NCBI GenBank assembly: GCA_021776525.1
Contig: JAJFFT010000002.1
Location: 62,001 to 126,000, forward strand
Origin: Robiginitomaculum sp.
GTDB lineage: Bacteria > Pseudomonadota > Alphaproteobacteria > Caulobacterales > Maricaulaceae
Length of the DNA stretch: 64,000 bases
Direction of reading: 5' to 3'
Shown here: piece by piece, positions 27,114 through 35,292 of the stretch
Layout: each line of letters begins with the position of its first letter
How positions within the stretch are numbered: the first letter of the stretch is position 1
Translations under genes and position numbers: made by a program
The notes under the pieces: generated by a model
Seen by the model: only the letters and a program-made list of their open reading frames with translations
The model's database searches: none
Told to the model about the DNA's origin: nothing

Positions 27114-27601
27114 AAACGAATCTCTATCTTATCACCGGAGCCATGACGTTTTTGTTGGCGACACCCTTGGCTATGGCAGACGAGGGACACTCTCACGGCA
27201 TGCAGCATCAGAAAGCCGCAAATACAGCGGACGCACCAACGCAGGCGCTGATGGCCTATGCTGATGCGATTGCCAGTGAAAGCGTTGATGAAATGGCTAA
27301 TTATGTTGCTGCGGATGGGAAGGATTTCACAATTTTTGAAGGCTCAGGAGCCAATTACGGTTGGTCCGACTATCGGGACCACCATCTGGCGCCTGAATTT
27401 GCCAATCCGGACCTGACGTTTCATACGTATAAATACAATGATATAATCACGCAAAGTGCGGGTGATGTGGCGTTTTCAACCTTTTCCATAGAAATGGCCT
27501 ATACATATAAAGGCGAAGACAAGAGCAAGACTGGCCGCGGCACAGCCATTTTGAAACGCTTTGGCGATACTTGGAAAATTGTGCATTTGCACACATCATG
27601 A
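27110..27601 (+). CDS. Secreted SnoaL/DUF4440-like protein with His-rich N-terminus
   Basis: 163 residues with a signal peptide (cleavage near LAMADEG) and a short His/Met region (GHSHGMQHQ) after it, then an NTF2-like cone fold (TQALMAYADAIASESVDEMANYVA; GRGTAILKRFGDTWKIVHLHTS). Such domains are often ligand-binding or structural rather than catalytic. The His cluster at the mature N-terminus suggests metal binding. It overlaps the acyltransferase stop by four bases and precedes the anti-sigma gene by 12 bases. Confidence 0.8.
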   Translation: MKTNLYLITGAMTFLLATPLAMADEGHSHGMQHQKAANTADAPTQALMAYADAIASESVDEMANYVAADGKDFTIFEGSGANYGWSDYRDHHLAPEFANPDLTFHTYKYNDIITQSAGDVAFSTFSIEMAYTYKGEDKSKTGRGTAILKRFGDTWKIVHLHTS

Positions 27602-27613
27602 GAGGACTTCTGC

Positions 27614-27886
27614 ATGACGGATAAATTAGACATGCTGGTCAAAGAGCTGAGACACAGTGACGAGACCAGTGTTTTAACCGGTCTAGAAGCTCGTGTCTGG
27701 CAACGGATAGCAAAGACGCAACCAAGCCCAAGTGTTTTGCGCGTGGTTTTGGTTTTACGTGCGCTGCCTGTCGTGTTGGCACTAGGTATGGGCGGTGCGG
27801 TTGGCGCGCGTGCAATGACGGCGCATAGCGAATTGTCTGCCTTCTCTGCATCGCCAGCATATAGCGTGACGCGGCTGGTGGACTAG
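27614..27886 (+). CDS. CnrY-like membrane anti-sigma factor
   Basis: 90 residues. A cytoplasmic N-terminal helix region (about residues 1-45), a single transmembrane segment (VVLVLRALPVVLALGMGGAVG) and a short periplasmic tail give the shape of CnrY/NccY in Cupriavidus, which holds the sigma factor CnrH at the membrane. Sequence similarity to CnrY is weak. The call rests on size, topology and the exact Y-X-H order: the gene is followed three bases later by the CnrX-type sensor and then the sigma factor. Confidence 0.75.
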   Translation: MTDKLDMLVKELRHSDETSVLTGLEARVWQRIAKTQPSPSVLRVVLVLRALPVVLALGMGGAVGARAMTAHSELSAFSASPAYSVTRLVD

Positions 27887-27889
27887 AAC

Positions 27890-28336
27890 ATGACCAGGAA
27901 GCTTTGGCGTAATACTATTCTGGTTGTGTTTCTCAGTTTTCTGGCTGGCATAGCCGGGGTCTGGATCGGCTTAAAAACATTACCTGTCTCACAGCTCAGC
28001 ACAGTCAATCTGCACGAGAAAATTCACCATGAGTTTGCTCTTAATGCGGAGCAAAAAGACGCATTGCACGAGCTTGAAGAACATTATTCTCTTGGTCAGG
28101 AAAAATATACAAAAGCCCTTAAAGACGCTAATTTTGAGCTCGCAGCTGCGATCAAAAAATACCACAGCTTGTCACCAGAGGTCATCCTGGCTGAGCAAAA
28201 ATATCTGGATGTCCTGGGGGACTTTCAAACAGAAACGCTTGAACATATTTTTGCTATGCGGGCGATTTTATCGCCAGAGCAAGCCCAGGTATTTGATGAT
28301 CTAGTTTTGCGATCGCTTCATGACATCGCACAATAA
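27890..28336 (+). CDS. CnrX-like periplasmic nickel/cobalt sensor
   Basis: 148 residues, the same length as Cupriavidus CnrX. An N-terminal membrane anchor (about residues 8-28) precedes an all-helical periplasmic sensor domain. All five metal ligands known for CnrX are present at the same residue numbers: H42, H46, E63, H119 and M123 (NLHEKIH; HELEEHY; EHIFAMR). This strongly supports nickel or cobalt sensing, perhaps with other divalent metals. Metal binding should release the anti-sigma factor encoded upstream. The 3' end overlaps the sigma gene by 17 bases. Confidence 0.9.
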   Translation: MTRKLWRNTILVVFLSFLAGIAGVWIGLKTLPVSQLSTVNLHEKIHHEFALNAEQKDALHELEEHYSLGQEKYTKALKDANFELAAAIKKYHSLSPEVILAEQKYLDVLGDFQTETLEHIFAMRAILSPEQAQVFDDLVLRSLHDIAQ

Positions 28337-28898
28337 TCATGACGGTAGTCATGCTGCTGATATAACCCTGATATCTCAGGTTCTAAATGGTGAGAGCAAG
28401 GCGTTCACCACTATAATGCGGCGTTACAAAACACCACTTTACCGCTTTGCGCTTCGGCATCTGGGCGATGAAGATGATGCCGAAGACGCTGTGCAGGATG
28501 CGTTCATTGCCGCCTATAACAACCTGCACCGGTATAAATCTCAATATAAGCTATCAACCTGGCTTTTTCAGATCACCTTGAACAAGTGCCGTGATATCGG
28601 CCGCAAACGCAAAACCCGTGCCTTTATGCAGCGTATGACACCATTCATAGAAGACACAATTGCGGGAAAAGATAATCTTGATAACCCTGAAATGCGGCAC
28701 CAGTCGCGTTCGGAGCTGGGACAGTTGGAAGATGAAATCGCCAGTTTGCCCGAAGCTCTGAAATCCGCTTTTATCCTCTCGGTGCTGGACCAAAAACCAC
28801 ACAAGGAGATCGCGCAGATCCTGAAGATCAGCGTTAAAGCTGTGGAGTTGAGAATTTACCGAGCCCGGCAACGCCTGCGCCAACGCTTGCGACCCTGA
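28320..28898 (+). CDS. ECF sigma factor, CnrH-like
   Basis: 192 residues with only sigma regions 2 and 4. Region 2 shows FTTIMRRYKTPLYRFALRHL, DAEDAVQDAFIAAY and YKLSTWLFQITLNKCRD; region 4 shows SLPEALKSAFILSVLDQKPHKEIAQIL and VELRIYRARQRLR. It directs RNA polymerase to metal-resistance promoters when the CnrY/CnrX-like pair releases it. Its start overlaps the sensor gene by 17 bases. A candidate target motif occurs ahead of four transcription units in the island, including its own operon. The stop is 18 bases from the convergent DUF5676 gene. Confidence 0.92.
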   Translation: MTSHNNHDGSHAADITLISQVLNGESKAFTTIMRRYKTPLYRFALRHLGDEDDAEDAVQDAFIAAYNNLHRYKSQYKLSTWLFQITLNKCRDIGRKRKTRAFMQRMTPFIEDTIAGKDNLDNPEMRHQSRSELGQLEDEIASLPEALKSAFILSVLDQKPHKEIAQILKISVKAVELRIYRARQRLRQRLRP

Positions 28899-28916
28899 TG
28901 ATTTTGTTCAGAGGCA

Positions 28917-29195
28917 CTATGCGGCGTGCTTTGAAAACCGATTGTATAGCGGCGCAAAGATCAGCGCGATCCACCATCCGTAGAGATAGGATTCGATCAG
29001 GCCGATTAAAAATCCGGTAGGGGTTAGCCAAACAAACCCTGGAAGAAGAGACGCCCAGGCATCGTGCATGTGCATGGGCATTGGGGTTGCGATACCCCAG
29101 GCAATGCAGGCCATAAAGCTGATCACCAGAAAGAGAGAAAGTGCATGCCCCAGAGCGCGCATGTTGATTGTGTTTTGACGGGAAGGTGTTGCCAT
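28917..29195 (-). CDS. DUF5676 small membrane protein
   Basis: 92 residues with two hydrophobic helices (ALSLFLVISFMACIAWGIA and a C-terminal WWIALIFAPLYNRF) and a Met/His turn (PMPMHMHDAW) between them. It matches DUF5676, small membrane proteins commonly encoded beside copper and other metal exporters, function unknown. It is the last gene of the five-gene minus-strand copper operon, 18 bases after the CDF-family gene. Confidence 0.8.
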   Translation of the reverse strand: MATPSRQNTINMRALGHALSLFLVISFMACIAWGIATPMPMHMHDAWASLLPGFVWLTPTGFLIGLIESYLYGWWIALIFAPLYNRFSKHAA

Positions 29196-29213
29196 TTTTT
29201 TTCTCCTCTTCGA

Positions 29214-30173
29214 TCATTCTTGATGTTTGTTTTGGGGTGTTGGATGATTTGCCTGGCCAAAATCCAGACTGTGGCTGGCTTTTTCGTTCAGGCAATGCGT
29301 CTCAATCTGTATGGTACTGAAAAAGATATTGAATTTATCTTGCAACAGGGCGTGCGCCTGGCGCAGCAATTGATCCGCATTGGTGTCAGGTTCAACTTTT
29401 AGGTGGGCCGAGAACAATGATGTGCCGGATGTCAGGGTCCAGGCGTGTATATGATGCGCGTCCTTAACCCCAGGCAGAGATGCCAGGTCTTTAATGACGG
29501 CCTCGACATCCAAATCGGCAGGCGAGCTTTCCATTAAAACCGACAGGGCCTCCCGAATGATCCCGAATGAGGCAAACAGCAAAACCACGCCAAATGCCAT
29601 GCCCAATAACGGGTCAATCATCGTAAACCCGGTGAAGCGAATGACCAGCGCGGCCACAATAATCAGGATGCTGCCGACGAATGTTTGCATGACGTGCCAA
29701 AACGCGCCGCGCATATTGATATTATCTTTTTGCCCGCCATAAAGAAGGCGTATCGAAATTACTTCGGTGATCAGACCCCCCAATGCCGCCAGCAACATCG
29801 GCGTGGTGGGCAGGTCCACGGGATCACCCAGGCGCATGCCGCCCATCACAAAGACTAAAACCGCCATCAACAGCAAGAATACACCGTTCAATAAGGCACC
29901 TATGATCTCAGCCCGCAAAGACCCGAATGTACGAGCCTTGTCGGCCGGACGCCGTGCAATACGCGCCGCTATAAAGGCCAGTATGATCCCGCCAACCGCA
30001 GAAAAGGTATGAAAAGCATCCGACAAAACCGAAACTGACCCGGTATAGATACCAATCCCAAGCTCGATGACAAAATAGACGCCAGTCAGCCAGCCCGTGA
30101 TCCTTAAGGCACTGGCATTGGCGTTGGCGGGGATATGGCCCCCTCCGTGCCCGGTGTTGGTGTTGGCGCTCAT
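29214..30173 (-). CDS. CDF-family transporter with an altered metal site
   Basis: 319 residues. Six transmembrane segments, His-containing N-terminus (GHGGGHIP), a cytoplasmic C-terminal domain (GVKDAHHIHAWTLTSGTSLFSAHL) and the overall CzcD/ZitB layout. The transport-site motifs normally read His-X3-Asp in helices 2 and 5. Here they read H55-TFS-A59 and H160-VMQ-T164, so both Asp are gone while both His remain. It may prefer a different ion or have lost transport. It overlaps the methyltransferase gene by four bases. Confidence 0.85.
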   Translation of the reverse strand: MSANTNTGHGGGHIPANANASALRITGWLTGVYFVIELGIGIYTGSVSVLSDAFHTFSAVGGIILAFIAARIARRPADKARTFGSLRAEIIGALLNGVFLLLMAVLVFVMGGMRLGDPVDLPTTPMLLAALGGLITEVISIRLLYGGQKDNINMRGAFWHVMQTFVGSILIIVAALVIRFTGFTMIDPLLGMAFGVVLLFASFGIIREALSVLMESSPADLDVEAVIKDLASLPGVKDAHHIHAWTLTSGTSLFSAHLKVEPDTNADQLLRQAHALLQDKFNIFFSTIQIETHCLNEKASHSLDFGQANHPTPQNKHQE

Positions 30174-30856
30174 GCAGTGGCCTCGCTGGGCTTATGTGCT
30201 GAATAAATTGAAATCGTCCCAACGGGTGTGAAAATCACCCGGTTTTCAGTGATCGTGGTAAAGCCCGCATCTTGCATTAAAACTGGCAAAACACCCTCGG
30301 CATTGGGCTGTGTGGTTTCAAACCCGTCCAACATCTGAATGGATTTGAACAATGTCTTGGCCAACCAGTTTCTTTGCTTGCCAAAATCGGCAATGAAAAT
30401 CATGCCGCCCGGTTTTAGGGTTACAAAGGCGGCTTCGAATATCGTCAATTTAGTTTTTGTATGGACATGATGCAGCATTAAACCGCTGAAGATTTTATCA
30501 ACCGTACCCGGACCAAAGTGCGCCCCAAGCGCATCGCCATAATCTTCGATAAAATTAGCTGTAACGCCCGCGTTTGCGATTTTGTTTTTGGCGATAACTA
30601 AAACCTCAGGATCTGGGTCAACGCCTGTAATATGGGCCAAAGGCTCTTTTTTCAAAATGGCAATGTCCAACGTAGCTGTCCCGCAACCGATATCGACAAT
30701 GCGCTCGGCTGGCTTCGGGTCGACCATATTGATCAAGGCGCGACGCCATATGCGTTCGCGTGTCGTTAGTGAGACAGCAAGGTCGTAAAACCGTGTCAGC
30801 CCGTGTTTTCCAAGCGCCGGTGTAAAGTCCTGCGATTGCGTGCTGTGCGTTGCCAT
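30170..30856 (-). CDS. SAM-dependent methyltransferase, class I
   Basis: 228 residues with the Rossmann motif ERIVDIGCGTATLDIAI (motif I), the acidic end of strand 2 at GVDPDPEVLVIAK, and LKPGGMIFIADFG (motif IV-like). No substrate can be read from the sequence. It lies between the Cu-type ATPase and the CDF-family gene (8-base gap and 4-base overlap), so it is part of the copper operon. The possibility that it methylates a metal or metalloid, or a lipid, is open; the Cys set of ArsM is not seen. Confidence 0.85.
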   Translation of the reverse strand: MATHSTQSQDFTPALGKHGLTRFYDLAVSLTTRERIWRRALINMVDPKPAERIVDIGCGTATLDIAILKKEPLAHITGVDPDPEVLVIAKNKIANAGVTANFIEDYGDALGAHFGPGTVDKIFSGLMLHHVHTKTKLTIFEAAFVTLKPGGMIFIADFGKQRNWLAKTLFKSIQMLDGFETTQPNAEGVLPVLMQDAGFTTITENRVIFTPVGTISIYSAHKPSEATA

Positions 30857-30864
30857 TTTGCCTC

Positions 30865-33123
30865 CTAGAGTTTTGCTCGTCGAAGGCGCAGCGCGTTGGT
30901 AATCACAGAGAACGAGCTTAGACTCATGGCTGCTGCGGCAATCATGGGCGAGAGCAATATGCCAAATAACGGGTATAAAATACCGGCCGCGACAGGGACG
31001 CCTAAGGCATTATAGGCAAAAGCAAAAAACAGGTTTTGCCGAATGTTCTTCATGGTATATTCGGCCAAGCGGCGGGCCCTGACGATACCGCGCAAATCGC
31101 CCCGCAACAGCGTCACGCCGGCGCTTTCTACGGCAACATCAGCTCCCGTCCCCATCGCGATGCCAACATCTGCCTGAGCCAAAGCAGGGGAGTCGTTTAC
31201 GCCATCCCCGGCCATTGCCACCCGGTGTCCCTGTTCTTGCAAGTTTTTAATCAGTGCGGCTTTATCTTCTGGCATGACGCCGGCAAAGACCTGATCAATG
31301 CCCAGCGTATCGGCCACGGCCTGTGCGGTGCTTTGGTGGTCGCCCGTAGCCATGATGATTTTTAGACCCTCTTTGTGCAGGGCTTTGACCGCTTCATCGG
31401 CGCTTTTCTTGATTGGGTCGGTCACAACCAGCAAACCCGCCAGGGCTTTATCCACAGAGACGAACATAACCGTTGCGCCCTCGGCGCGCATGGTGTTGGC
31501 TTGTTCCTCCAGATCAGCAGCATGGGCGCCGACGCTTTGCATCATTTTTGCATTGCCTAGGGATATTGTTTGCTTGGTGACCTCACCACTGACGCCCATG
31601 CCCGAATGGGATTGGAAATTCTGGGTCTTGCTGAGTTTCAGATCACGGTCTTTGGCTGCGGCGACAATGGCTTCGGCCAGAGGGTGGGCGCTGCCCTGTT
31701 CAAGGCTGGCAGCCATCGCCAATATTTGATCGTCTGACTGACCACCGGTCGTGATGATCTTGGTGAGCTTTGGTTTGCCTTCGGTCAATGTGCCGGTTTT
31801 ATCCACCACCAGTGTGTCAACTTTGGCAAATCGTTCCAGTGCTTCGGCATTTTTTATCAGGACACCGGCCTGCGCGCCGCGCCCGGTTGCCACCATAATG
31901 GATATGGGCGTGGCCAGCCCCAATGCGCATGGGCAGGCAATAATCAACACGGAAACGGCGGCAATAAGTCCATAGGCCATAGGCGGGTTGGGGCCCCAAA
32001 CGGACCAGGCAATAAAGGCGACAATGGCACTGATGACGACGGCAGGTACAAAAATGCCTGATACAGAATCCGCCAGTTTTTGTATGGGGGCGCGACTGCG
32101 TTGCGCCTCGGCGACCATTGTCACAATCTGCGATAACATTGTATCTGACCCGACATGGGTGGCCTGAAATACAAAACTGCCATTGCCGTTAATGGTGCCA
32201 CCGGTCACCGTATCTCCGGGCTGTTTTTCTGCGGGGATGGGTTCGCCGGTGAGCAGCGATTCATCGACATGAGAGCTGCCCTCTACGATTTTACCATCCA
32301 CAGGAATTTTGTCGCCGGGCCGAATTCGTAAAAGGTCACCCCTGTGAACATGTTCCAGTGGGATGTCTTCTTCGGTTTCGTCGTCACGGACAATGCGAGC
32401 GGTCTTGGGGGCGAGGTCCAACAAAGCGCGAATGGCACCACCGGTGCGCTCGCGGGCCCGTAATTCGAGAACCTGGCCAAGCAGGACCAAAACAATAATG
32501 ACTGCGGCTGCTTCAAAATAGACTGCGACACTGCCGTCGTCTGCCCGAAACGCGTCTGGGAAGATGCTCGGCGCAATGGCGGCGATGGTGCTGTAGATAT
32601 AAGCCGCTCCGGTTCCCATAGCGATCAGGGTGAACATATTGGGGCTTTTGTTGAGGACTGATTGCCAACCTCTGACAAAAAATGGCCAGCCAGCCCACAA
32701 CACCACCGGGCTGGCGATAACAAGTTCAATGATCACTGAAATTCGTGACGGTATCCAGCGTTCAACAGGCAGGCCGAGCAATGGCCCCATAGCCAGAATT
32801 AGCACGGGAATCGTGAGCAACAGGCCCAGCCAGAACCGGCGTGTAAAGTCGATCAGTTCCTCGTTAGGCCCTTCATCGATGGCGGGTATCCCTTTGGGCT
32901 CCAATGCCATGCCGCAAATCGGACAGGTTCCGGGGCCAATTTGTTCAATCTGTGGATGCATGGGGCAGGTGTAAACGGCGGCTTCATCAACAGGCCCCGC
33001 ATTGGGTTTTGCTGCGCCATGCTCATGGTGACAGGCCGGGGCATCTGGTGCCGTGCCTGTTTCATGACTGTGTGTATGGTTGTGCTTGTCGTTCGTTGGT
33101 GAGGTGTTGTGTTTATGGTTCAT
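30865..33123 (-). CDS. Copper-type P-type ATPase (P1B-1) with N-terminal heavy-metal domain
   Basis: 752 residues. The His-rich N-terminus ([21 protein letters not shown]) is followed by a small metal domain ([22 protein letters not shown]) in place of a classical GMxCxxC domain. Also visible are the translocation motif [11 protein letters not shown], the phosphorylation motif DKTGT and the hinge [23 protein letters not shown]. The pattern matches SilP/CopA-type Cu(I)/Ag(I) exporters. The metal-domain plus His tail suggests it accepts metal from the Met/His-rich lipoprotein encoded upstream, an inference. Confidence 0.92.
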   Translation of the reverse strand: MNHKHNTSPTNDKHNHTHSHETGTAPDAPACHHEHGAAKPNAGPVDEAAVYTCPMHPQIEQIGPGTCPICGMALEPKGIPAIDEGPNEELIDFTRRFWLGLLLTIPVLILAMGPLLGLPVERWIPSRISVIIELVIASPVVLWAGWPFFVRGWQSVLNKSPNMFTLIAMGTGAAYIYSTIAAIAPSIFPDAFRADDGSVAVYFEAAAVIIVLVLLGQVLELRARERTGGAIRALLDLAPKTARIVRDDETEEDIPLEHVHRGDLLRIRPGDKIPVDGKIVEGSSHVDESLLTGEPIPAEKQPGDTVTGGTINGNGSFVFQATHVGSDTMLSQIVTMVAEAQRSRAPIQKLADSVSGIFVPAVVISAIVAFIAWSVWGPNPPMAYGLIAAVSVLIIACPCALGLATPISIMVATGRGAQAGVLIKNAEALERFAKVDTLVVDKTGTLTEGKPKLTKIITTGGQSDDQILAMAASLEQGSAHPLAEAIVAAAKDRDLKLSKTQNFQSHSGMGVSGEVTKQTISLGNAKMMQSVGAHAADLEEQANTMRAEGATVMFVSVDKALAGLLVVTDPIKKSADEAVKALHKEGLKIIMATGDHQSTAQAVADTLGIDQVFAGVMPEDKAALIKNLQEQGHRVAMAGDGVNDSPALAQADVGIAMGTGADVAVESAGVTLLRGDLRGIVRARRLAEYTMKNIRQNLFFAFAYNALGVPVAAGILYPLFGILLSPMIAAAAMSLSSFSVITNALRLRRAKL

Positions 33124-33201
33124 TGCGCGTCATTCCAAAAAAATGGCTGCGAACCTGTCTAGGGGTAGACAACATTCACAGCCAGGGCATTGCATATAGT
33201 T

Positions 33202-33214
33202 ACCCCGATGGGGT
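33202..33214. promoter_or_regulatory. Short dyad ahead of the Cu-ATPase gene
   Basis: ACCCC-GAT-GGGGT in the 116-base spacer between the lipoprotein gene and the Cu-ATPase gene. On the minus strand it lies between weak -35- and -10-like elements, as in CueR-type promoters, but the promoter match is poor, so it is only a candidate. Confidence 0.3.
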
Positions 33215-33239
33215 GGAGGTTTATCGTGTACTGCGTGCC

Positions 33240-33686
33240 CTAATGCTTATGTTCGCCTGATTTTTTATTCTTTATGTCATCGCCTGAATCGGCATCACCA
33301 TGCATTTTTTCGTGCATCATGGTGTGGCACTCTTTTTGTTTCTCGCTCATGCCTTCGCCGGACTTCATTTTCTTCTTCATGGCATCCATGTCCATGTCAC
33401 CGCTTTTCATTTTTTCGCGCATTTTTTCCATCATGGCTTTGCATTCGGGCGGCATGTTTTTCATGTGCGCGTCGTGCTTGGCCTTCATGTCTTTGTGTTT
33501 CGCCTTCATGTCCTTATGTTTGGCATGCTTGGCCTTCATGTCTTTGTCAGCGGCCATTTTATCCATCATTGGCGCTTTTTCTGTTGAAACAGCGTCTGGG
33601 GAAGCGGCTTGTTCTGTCTGGGATGTTGCACAAGCGCTCAGGGCGATTGTAGCGGCGATTATTATTGAAATACGTACTGAATTCAT
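33240..33686 (-). CDS. Met/His/Lys-rich metal-binding lipoprotein
   Basis: 148 residues. The lipoprotein signal ends in LSAC (lipid Cys at about residue 19). The mature protein is almost entirely Met, Lys, His, Asp and Glu, with about three tandem KDMKAKH units near residues 48-72, then a helical Met-rich part (MMEKMREKM; MDMDAMKKKM) and an HEKMHGD end. This composition suits periplasmic Cu(I)/Ag(I) or Ni binding by thioether and imidazole groups. It is the first gene of the copper operon, and the island promoter motif is 28 bases upstream. Confidence 0.8.
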   Translation of the reverse strand: MNSVRISIIIAATIALSACATSQTEQAASPDAVSTEKAPMMDKMAADKDMKAKHAKHKDMKAKHKDMKAKHDAHMKNMPPECKAMMEKMREKMKSGDMDMDAMKKKMKSGEGMSEKQKECHTMMHEKMHGDADSGDDIKNKKSGEHKH

Positions 33687-33713
33687 GATCCAAAAACTCC
33701 TTGCTCACACATA

Positions 33714-33739
33714 ATACGTATGTGCCATGCGAAACCCTC
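33714..33739 (-). promoter_or_regulatory. Island ECF-type promoter motif, copy 4 (copper operon)
   Basis: On the minus strand GAGGGT (33739-33734), 15 bases, CGTAT (33718-33714), 28 bases ahead of the lipoprotein start. A dyad CACATA-N5-TATGTG (33708-33724) overlaps the CGTAT box and could be an additional operator. Confidence 0.6.
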
Positions 33740-33805
33740 GCATTCTAGTTAATTTAATAACGGGCCTTGGGGATGGAGTATGAGAGAAAGTTTTGTACGA
33801 ATCAA

Positions 33806-33836
33806 AAACCCGCCAAGCCGTCGGCTTAGCGGGTTT
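33806..33836 (-). terminator. Rho-independent terminator after tRNA-Asn
   Basis: On the minus strand AAACCCGC and AAGCCG pair with CGGCTT and GCGGGTTT around one base, with a single C/A mismatch; a T-run follows. It lies just after the 3' end of tRNA-Asn and shields the copper operon from readthrough. Confidence 0.75.
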
Positions 33837-33839
33837 AAT

Positions 33840-33915
33840 TGGCTCCTCGGACTGGACTCGAACCAGTGACCCGCTGATTAACAGTCAGCTGCTCTACCAA
33901 CTGAGCTACCGAGGA
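33840..33915 (-). tRNA. tRNA-Asn (anticodon GTT)
   Basis: Cloverleaf of 76 bases with the acceptor pair TCCTCGG/CCGAGGA, anticodon loop containing GTT in CTGTTAA, T-loop GGTTCGAGTCC and an encoded 3' CCA. Its 3' end faces the metal island, the side on which tRNA-targeting elements integrate. Confidence 0.97.
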
Positions 33916-34227
33916 TCAGTGTCGCCTTGGTAAGGGCGAGGGCGCGTCATAGCAAAGCCTTTGCGTGTGCGAAAGTCTGAATATGCATCTTTGATAGAGA
34001 ATTGCAGTGCAAAACTTTAATTTTCTGTAGGCACCAAAAAAAAGGGAGCCGAAAATCGGCTCCCGAAAGGCATTGGGTGAATGGTGGGGTGTCTTCAGGG
34101 AAGACTTGATCACTATCGCAATAAGGTCTTAAAAAATAGTTAACGGCAATCAATTGCTGAAGCTAAAGATTCATGGAGATTTCCAGCTTCTCAATAAACA
34201 TGGTTAACGGGGTCTGATGATCGCTTA
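33916..34227. other. Spacer between tRNA-Asn and the carbonic anhydrase gene
   Basis: About 310 bases without a convincing gene. It holds the terminator at 34036-34064; the rest is AT-rich and would carry the tRNA promoter. Small open frames here have no signal or family features. Confidence 0.5.
34036..34064 (-). terminator. Terminator for the carbonic anhydrase transcript
   Basis: On the minus strand a perfect 9-base stem GGGAGCCGA/TCGGCTCCC with a 3-base loop is followed by eight T. It lies about 165 bases past the stop codon, so the 3' leader is long. Confidence 0.8.
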
Positions 34228-35025
34228 TTATTGCGTGTGTAATATATAACGGCGATTGGTGTTTTGCACAGGCCGATAGTTATCGGCATAAAGTCCGGCA
34301 AATGCTTCAATTTGTGCTTTGGAGGCTTCCATAGGCTGTCCAAAAACAACCCAGTCAACAATTTCAGAACACGGCGGTGTGGTCAGCGATCCTTCGTATC
34401 GAAAATAACTCCGATTGCGGGGCAATAAGGCTGTCGGCTTGAATTTCTTTTTACCGGACATTTCTCCAGCTTCCAGAGGTGCAATATCCCATATTTTTTG
34501 CAGTGCAGGGTTCGTGCTGCCTTCTTTGAAAAAGACGCCCAAAACGCCAAGCGATCCATCTTCGGCCTTATGGACAAAATGGGCCTCCAGCGGGTAGTGA
34601 CGGCCATTGATGGTGTGCTCGCTATTATGGTGGAAGTGAAATTGCAGGAGCGTATAGTTCTTGCCTTCCAGCACCATGGAGCCAATGCCGTCGGTATTGA
34701 CTTGAATTGTGTGGCCATTGTTCACAACCGTGGGGACAAAGGGTTTCCAGTTCACGTCTATCGAGCCGAGTTGTGCCATACGGACACTGTTAATATCGAT
34801 CGGTGATTGCTGAGTGCCGGTCGCACATGTGCTGTATTCAGATGAGAGCGTGCCCCAGCTCTCTGGCCCGTTCAAACCCTGATAGCTCCAGTGCGGGGCG
34901 TGTTCTTCGGCGGCTGGTGCGGCCATGTCATGGTGCGCTTTTTTGTCGCCGCTGGCCAAAGCTTGCGTACCGGCGAATGTGAGGACTGTGGATAATAAAA
35001 TGACCAATTTATAATTGTAAGGCAC
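34228..35025 (-). CDS. Periplasmic alpha-type carbonic anhydrase
   Basis: 265 residues with a signal peptide (ending near ALASG). The alpha-family zinc ligands appear in LLQFHFH and EAHFVH, with QQSPIDI near the N-terminus, the Glu of the HNSEHTINGRHYPLEAH segment and SLTTPPCSE at the end. It interconverts CO2 and bicarbonate in the periplasm. A short His-rich stretch (DKKAHHDMAAPAAEEHAPH) follows the signal. It stands alone with its own terminator. Confidence 0.95.
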   Translation of the reverse strand: MPYNYKLVILLSTVLTFAGTQALASGDKKAHHDMAAPAAEEHAPHWSYQGLNGPESWGTLSSEYSTCATGTQQSPIDINSVRMAQLGSIDVNWKPFVPTVVNNGHTIQVNTDGIGSMVLEGKNYTLLQFHFHHNSEHTINGRHYPLEAHFVHKAEDGSLGVLGVFFKEGSTNPALQKIWDIAPLEAGEMSGKKKFKPTALLPRNRSYFRYEGSLTTPPCSEIVDWVVFGQPMEASKAQIEAFAGLYADNYRPVQNTNRRYILHTQ

Positions 35026-35218
35026 TGGATATCTCCCTTTTAGCGCGAATCACACTGATGGCGGATTCACCATGCATGAAAACCACTATGGCAGGTAGGT
35101 ATTCTGGATATTGCGCACTGAAAAACGTATGGAGACTCAACCGTCAAATGCGAATCATACTGACATCTGGCACGAAAACATTCGTGTCCTTGTGCACAGC
35201 TTTACAGGTTGAAAAAAA

Positions 35219-35292
35219 TGGAGGCCCCGCCCGGAATCGAACCGGGGTGCAAGGATTTGCAATCCTCTGCGTCACCACTCCGCCACAGGGCC
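35219..35292 (-). tRNA. tRNA-Cys (anticodon GCA)
   Basis: A 74-base cloverleaf with acceptor GGCCCTG/CGGGGCC (one G-T pair), anticodon GCA in ATTGCAAAT, T-loop GGTTCGATTCC and an encoded CCA. Confidence 0.96.

Noticed and set aside
28834..29295. Minus-strand 153-residue open frame overlapping the DUF5676 gene
   Set aside because: Another frame in the same region matches DUF5676 with a good start; this one has no family or membrane features.
33202..33214. Second MerR/CueR-type promoter ahead of the Cu-ATPase
   Set aside because: The dyad is present, but its position relative to possible -35 and -10 boxes does not fit the family geometry well. Kept only as a low-confidence site.
11200..33840. 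Direct repeat of the tRNA-Asn 3' end at the left edge of the metal region
   Set aside because: Searched by eye near 11.2 kb and not found; no attachment site is claimed.
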